DNA from: Bacteroidales bacterium | Lineage (GTDB): Bacteria > Bacteroidota > Bacteroidia > Bacteroidales > JAADJA01 | Direction of reading: 5' to 3' | NCBI GenBank assembly: GCA_021106665.1 | Contig: JAIOTR010000357.1 | Location: 1-8,881 of the forward strand | DNA: 8,881 nucleotides | Shown: in pieces, positions 5,200 through 8,881 of the stretch | Layout: each line of letters opens with the position of its first letter | Position numbering within the stretch: position 1 is the first letter of the stretch | Position numbers and translations under genes: made by a program | The notes under the pieces: generated by a model | Database searches by the model: none | Told to the model about the DNA's origin: nothing | What the model saw: the letters and a program-made list of their open reading frames with translations, nothing else

Positions 5200-7602
5200 T
5201 CACGCCGATCCCCGAGTATCAATTTGTTCGATTTCCAAATTATCAAGCTCTATATCTTCTTCCTCATCAAAAATTTCGAGTAAGGGTTCTTTAAAGGTCT
5301 TGGTCGTTATTCGTTTATCAAGCGTAAGTATTAATGAAGGTAATAAAAATAAATTTGATAAAAGCGCTACAATAAGCGTGAAAGCAATCAGATACCCAAG
5401 CGATTCGGTACCTCCGAAAGATGATAAAATAAAAATGCCGAATCCGAAGAAAAGTACAACTGAAGAATAGATCATACTAAACCCTGTTTCACTCAATGCT
5501 TCAATTACCGAATCCTTTATTCTCCAATTATTTATTTTTAGTTGTAAACGATATCTTGACAAAAAATGAATAGCATTATCCACAGAAATTCCAAGTGCGA
5601 TACTAAATATTAAAACAGTGGATGGTTTTATGGGAATGCCGAGATAACCCATCATAGCAGCAGTCATAAGAAGCGGGATAATATTAGGGACAAGGGAGAT
5701 AAAGATCATCCGCATGGAGGTAAAAAGTAAAGCCATTAAAATGGTTATGATCACTAAAGCAAGCAATAAACTGGTAAATAAATTTTTAACAAGATAATTT
5801 GTCCCTTTTAAGAATACCACACTGGTACCGGTTATTTCCACATCAAATTTCTCTTTGGGAAAGATGGAATCAATTTTGGGTATTAATTCATCATTTATCC
5901 GCTGAATATCATTGGTACCAAGATTTGCCATCTGCGTACTGATGCGTGTATAACGCATAGTTGTGTCGATGAAGGAATTAATAATGGACTTTTTATTTTT
6001 TTCAACTTTCGGGATGTATTTTAATATAAAATTTTTCTCCTGGTTATTGGGTAATCCATACATTGATTCATCGCCATTATAAAACGCTTGTTTTGAGAAT
6101 TTAAGAACTTCTGCCACTGAAAGTGATTTGGACAATTCAGGATAGGTGGCAAGAACCTGCTCAAGCTCATTAATTTTTTTTATGGTTGAAAGTTTTTGAA
6201 CCCCTTTTCTTTTCCTTGTATCTATTGATATTTCAAATGGCATTACACCTTTAAAATGCTCTTCCATAAAAACAAGGTCTTTGTACATTTTGTCTTTTTG
6301 GGGAATATCATCAACTATTTTACCCGTAGTTTTTAATCTTATCATACCAAAAATGGCAATTAACAAGAGCGCAACTGTTGTAATATAGATTGGGTTTCTT
6401 TTGGTTAATACTACTTTAACAACCCGTTCAATAAGTTTGCTGACAGTACTTTTATCAAGATGGCTGAAGTGGCGTTTTTTAGGAGGTGGTAAGTAACTGA
6501 AAAAAATAGGAACAAGGAATAATGAAAATATATAAGCAACCATTATATTGATGGATGCTATAACTCCAAACTCAACCAGTAGTTTGTTTCCCGTAATAGT
6601 AAATGCAGCAAATCCGGCAGCTGTAGTTGCATTGGTCAAAAGATTAGCATTACCAATACGCTGTACAACCCGTGAAAGCGATTTGATTTTATTCCCATGA
6701 CTTTTGTATTCGTTGTAATATTTGTTTAGAAGGAAAATACAATTCTCAACCACAATAACAATCAACAGTGGTGGAAAAATCCCGGTTAGCATTGTGACTT
6801 TATAACCTAACAACGACATGGTTCCAAAAACCCATGTAATACATATAAGAACAATGAGCATCGGGAAAAATACTGCCTTGAATGACCTGAAAAAAATCAG
6901 GAGGATAATGGAGGTTATGATCAGGGCCAGAATCATAAAAAATGTTAGCTCATCCTCTAATTTTTTTGAAGTAACTGTTCGTATGTAAGGCAAACCTGAA
7001 TAATGAACATCAATATTATATTGTTGTGAAAACTCGTCCACCTTTAATCTGATATCATTAACCAGGACTATTCTTTTTTTAGTATTTAGCTTTTTTTCTT
7101 CAAGTGTAAGCGCTATTAAACTAACATTGGTTTTAGAATTAAAAAGAAGGCCTTCATAAAATGGGAGGGAATAGATAATCGATTTTATACTGTCAACTTC
7201 ATGCTGGCTAACAGGTCTGGCCTTTGTAACCGGTTCGAAATCAAATTTTTTAAGTGATTTGTTTTTAGTGAGATTGTATATTCTGGCAAGAGATAGTACT
7301 TCTTCAACCCCATCAATTTTTTTCAACTCCTCGGTAAGGTCATATAATCCATTAAACTTATCGATTTTAAAAATCTCATCATCATCTATTGCAATGAATA
7401 AAACACTTCCATCCTTACCAAATCGTTCCTTGAATTCGTTATAAGCTATTCTCGTTGAATCAGAGGCAGGCAATAAACTGGCAAATTCGTATGACATCTC
7501 CACACGTAAAGCATAAATGCCAATGATTAATGTAAGTAGTGCGATGGCTATTAAATTAACCAGTCGGTAACGGAGGATATGCCTAACAAGATAAATCCAC
7601 AT
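5200..7602 (-). CDS. RND superfamily exporter, MMPL/HpnN-like
   Basis: This is a complete 800-residue inner-membrane protein with the duplicated RND layout: one transmembrane helix, a periplasmic domain of about 190 residues, then five helices, all repeated. Likely helices: 14-32, 219-238, 244-265, 271-295, 321-338, 343-369, then 404-421, 608-627, 632-655, 661-684, 709-728, 735-757. The length is well below the roughly 1,030 residues of AcrB-type drug pumps and fits the MMPL/HpnN/COG1033 group, which moves lipids and other hydrophobic compounds by proton-motive force. The second half has the typical fourth-helix motif GISVDNAIHFLSRYR with D675, a probable proton-relay residue. The matching place in the first half reads VVENCIFLLNKY with E286 instead of Asp. 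The C-terminal tail, about 775-797, is rich in Glu and Asp. The substrate is unknown. No membrane-fusion or outer-membrane partner gene is adjacent. It starts 151 bases after the phosphofructokinase gene, and I see no convincing promoter in that gap. Confidence 0.88.
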   Translation of the reverse strand: MWIYLVRHILRYRLVNLIAIALLTLIIGIYALRVEMSYEFASLLPASDSTRIAYNEFKERFGKDGSVLFIAIDDDEIFKIDKFNGLYDLTEELKKIDGVEEVLSLARIYNLTKNKSLKKFDFEPVTKARPVSQHEVDSIKSIIYSLPFYEGLLFNSKTNVSLIALTLEEKKLNTKKRIVLVNDIRLKVDEFSQQYNIDVHYSGLPYIRTVTSKKLEDELTFFMILALIITSIILLIFFRSFKAVFFPMLIVLICITWVFGTMSLLGYKVTMLTGIFPPLLIVIVVENCIFLLNKYYNEYKSHGNKIKSLSRVVQRIGNANLLTNATTAAGFAAFTITGNKLLVEFGVIASINIMVAYIFSLFLVPIFFSYLPPPKKRHFSHLDKSTVSKLIERVVKVVLTKRNPIYITTVALLLIAIFGMIRLKTTGKIVDDIPQKDKMYKDLVFMEEHFKGVMPFEISIDTRKRKGVQKLSTIKKINELEQVLATYPELSKSLSVAEVLKFSKQAFYNGDESMYGLPNNQEKNFILKYIPKVEKNKKSIINSFIDTTMRYTRISTQMANLGTNDIQRINDELIPKIDSIFPKEKFDVEITGTSVVFLKGTNYLVKNLFTSLLLALVIITILMALLFTSMRMIFISLVPNIIPLLMTAAMMGYLGIPIKPSTVLIFSIALGISVDNAIHFLSRYRLQLKINNWRIKDSVIEALSETGFSMIYSSVVLFFGFGIFILSSFGGTESLGYLIAFTLIVALLSNLFLLPSLILTLDKRITTKTFKEPLLEIFDEEEDIELDNLEIEQIDTRGSA

Positions 7603-7753
7603 ATGGGGCGGTCAGATATGTCTAAAATTCAGTTATTTTGAAAAAGTCCACGAAATTAAAACTTTCACCGAAGATATAAAAATTAATTTGAAAATGAACC
7701 GGATACAAGGTTTTTATAATTCGATTTTCAGATAAATAGGTTAGATACTTCCG

Positions 7754-8881
7754 TTAGTGCCAATTCAGTATTTTATAAAAATCAAATTCTTCCGGATTTT
7801 CAACATACTTTTTTGCCTTTTCATAATCGTCTTCATGAATATAATGAAGATTGTTTTTAAATACCAACTCAGATTTCTGACAGTCTATATCAACCAGTCG
7901 TGGCTTGACTTTTCCATTTTCATCTTCTACATCTTTCAGATACAATGGAGAAATATCACCTTTCGGGTCGGAAGTAACCATACAACCGGTCTTCCCCTGT
8001 TCAAATAAACTTTTTACACCAATTCCAAGTAATGAACAATATAACAGATCAAAGGCAGTAGGGGTTACACACCTCAATTCATAACCCAATTCCACCGGGC
8101 GACTTTTAACATTTATGTTAAGTGTTTTTAATTTCCTTTGCAGCAGCATATTAAAAATATGAGCCTTGCTTACATTACCCAATTCAGGATGTCCGTGGTC
8201 ATCATATGTAAAGCTTAAATTTGTTGCTTCAATTTCCGAGTTGGTCATAAAATGGAACACGCCTTCACTTATAATGGCTGCACCATAATTAATACCCAGG
8301 ATCTTTCTTTTTAATATTGAAGAGATAATAAGGTTTATGATTCGATCAAATGACACACGCGACTTATTAAACATTTCCGGTATTATGATCATAGGGTAAT
8401 GACATGCAGCTCCAATTCCAAAAGCAAGATGACCTGCCTCGCGCCCCATGGCCGATACAACAAACCAATTTCCACTTGTGCGTGCATCTTCGTATACGGT
8501 AGTGGCTATCTTAACACCTGTTTCTTTGGCTGTTTGATAACCAAATGTAGGTGATCCTGCAGGTAATGGCAAATCGTTATCGATAGTCTTGGGAACATGA
8601 ATATTTTGGATGCTTATATTATTTTCAGATAGGAACTTTGAAATTCTATTGGCTGTGGAAGCCGTATCGTCTCCACCAATTGTTACCAATAATTTCACAT
8701 TATTCTTAACAAAAAAGTCAGTTTTAAATTCATCATTTTTTGGTTTGTGCCGACTCATATGAAGCAGTGAGCCACCCTGGTTCATTATTTTATCACAGAT
8801 GGCAAAATCAAACTCAATGATTGAAGGTTTATACGCGAATAGTCCTTTATATCCTTCATGGATTCCAATAACACGGTATCC
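7754..8881 (-). CDS. Phosphofructokinase, probably pyrophosphate-dependent (5' end missing)
   Basis: The frame stays open to the window edge, so the ATG at 8785 is internal; the 32 codons before it encode GYRVIGIHEGYKGL, a conserved part of the fold. In all 375 residues are visible, and perhaps 20-40 N-terminal residues, including the first glycine-rich loop, are missing. Counting from the edge: GGDD at 69-72, PKTIDND at 97-103 with catalytic D101 and D103, MGREAGHLA from 145, PE at 168-169 and LGYELRC at 265-271. ATP-using enzymes usually have GGDG and PGTIDND; Asp and Lys at these places (D72, K98) are the known marks of pyrophosphate-dependent enzymes. The LGYELRC substrate-binding segment also fits that group rather than the LGxxQRGG of ATP enzymes. 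The reaction is fructose-6-phosphate to fructose-1,6-bisphosphate, reversible with pyrophosphate, in the cytosol. It is the first of the minus-strand genes; its promoter is outside the window. Confidence 0.9.
   Translation of the reverse strand, partial: GYRVIGIHEGYKGLFAYKPSIIEFDFAICDKIMNQGGSLLHMSRHKPKNDEFKTDFFVKNNVKLLVTIGGDDTASTANRISKFLSENNISIQNIHVPKTIDNDLPLPAGSPTFGYQTAKETGVKIATTVYEDARTSGNWFVVSAMGREAGHLAFGIGAACHYPMIIIPEMFNKSRVSFDRIINLIISSILKRKILGINYGAAIISEGVFHFMTNSEIEATNLSFTYDDHGHPELGNVSKAHIFNMLLQRKLKTLNINVKSRPVELGYELRCVTPTAFDLLYCSLLGIGVKSLFEQGKTGCMVTSDPKGDISPLYLKDVEDENGKVKPRLVDIDCQKSELVFKNNLHYIHEDDYEKAKKYVENPEEFDFYKILNWH

Noticed and set aside
7603..7753. Promoter for the exporter gene
   Set aside because: On the minus strand the best -7 candidates have one mismatch to TAnnTTTG and no suitable upstream TTTG, so I do not call one.
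7757..8008. Plus-strand open frame of 83 codons rich in Phe and Ile, resembling a small membrane protein
   Set aside because: It is wholly antisense to the C-terminal part of phosphofructokinase; the hydrophobic look comes from the AT-rich antisense.
1..8881. CRISPR array, tRNA or rRNA gene, phage or transposase gene, defence or toxin system
   Set aside because: No spaced direct repeats, tRNA-like folds, rRNA segments or proteins of these kinds are visible; all long frames are accounted for by the listed genes.

Overview
The window looks like an ordinary chromosomal segment from a member of the Bacteroidota. The base composition is AT-rich. The first gene ends in a type-A C-terminal sorting domain of the type IX secretion system, which is nearly confined to this phylum. 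Most genes lack a Shine-Dalgarno sequence, and one candidate promoter has the TAnnTTTG -7 box described for Bacteroides. The species cannot be named from this sequence.

Layout. Bases 1-939 (+) hold the 3' end of a secreted multidomain protein with a sorting domain. Bases 940-1292 contain no gene but are full of palindromic, repeat-like DNA and end in a possible promoter. Bases 1293-3230 (+) encode a complete YheS-like ABC-F ATPase, a ribosome-associated family. It converges, across a 25-base gap, on a run of four minus-strand genes. In transcription order these are: a 5'-truncated phosphofructokinase with pyrophosphate-type active-site residues (8881 to 7754), an 800-residue RND/MMPL-type exporter (7602 to 5200), glucose-1-phosphate thymidylyltransferase RfbA/RmlA (5096 to 4233), and a short-chain polyprenyl diphosphate synthase (4230 to 3256). 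The gaps between them are 151, 103 and 2 bases. The last pair looks translationally coupled; the other joins could be operon links or separate transcripts.

How the genes might work together. Phosphofructokinase acts in central carbon metabolism. RfbA makes dTDP-glucose for deoxysugar (rhamnose-type) synthesis. The prenyl synthase makes an isoprenoid diphosphate, probably C20. The RND protein probably exports a lipid or hydrophobic compound. A glycosylated or exported isoprenoid product would link three of them, but no glycosyltransferase, carotenoid gene or further dTDP-sugar gene is present, so this is only a hypothesis.

I did not find a convincing new biological system. The features most worth a second look are two kinds of short tandem repeat between the exporter and rfbA (a seven-base perfect repeat and an 11-base phased repeat), the nested palindromes in 940-1231, the pyrophosphate-type phosphofructokinase signature, the uneven acidic residues in the two halves of the exporter, and the rfbA-prenyl synthase coupling.
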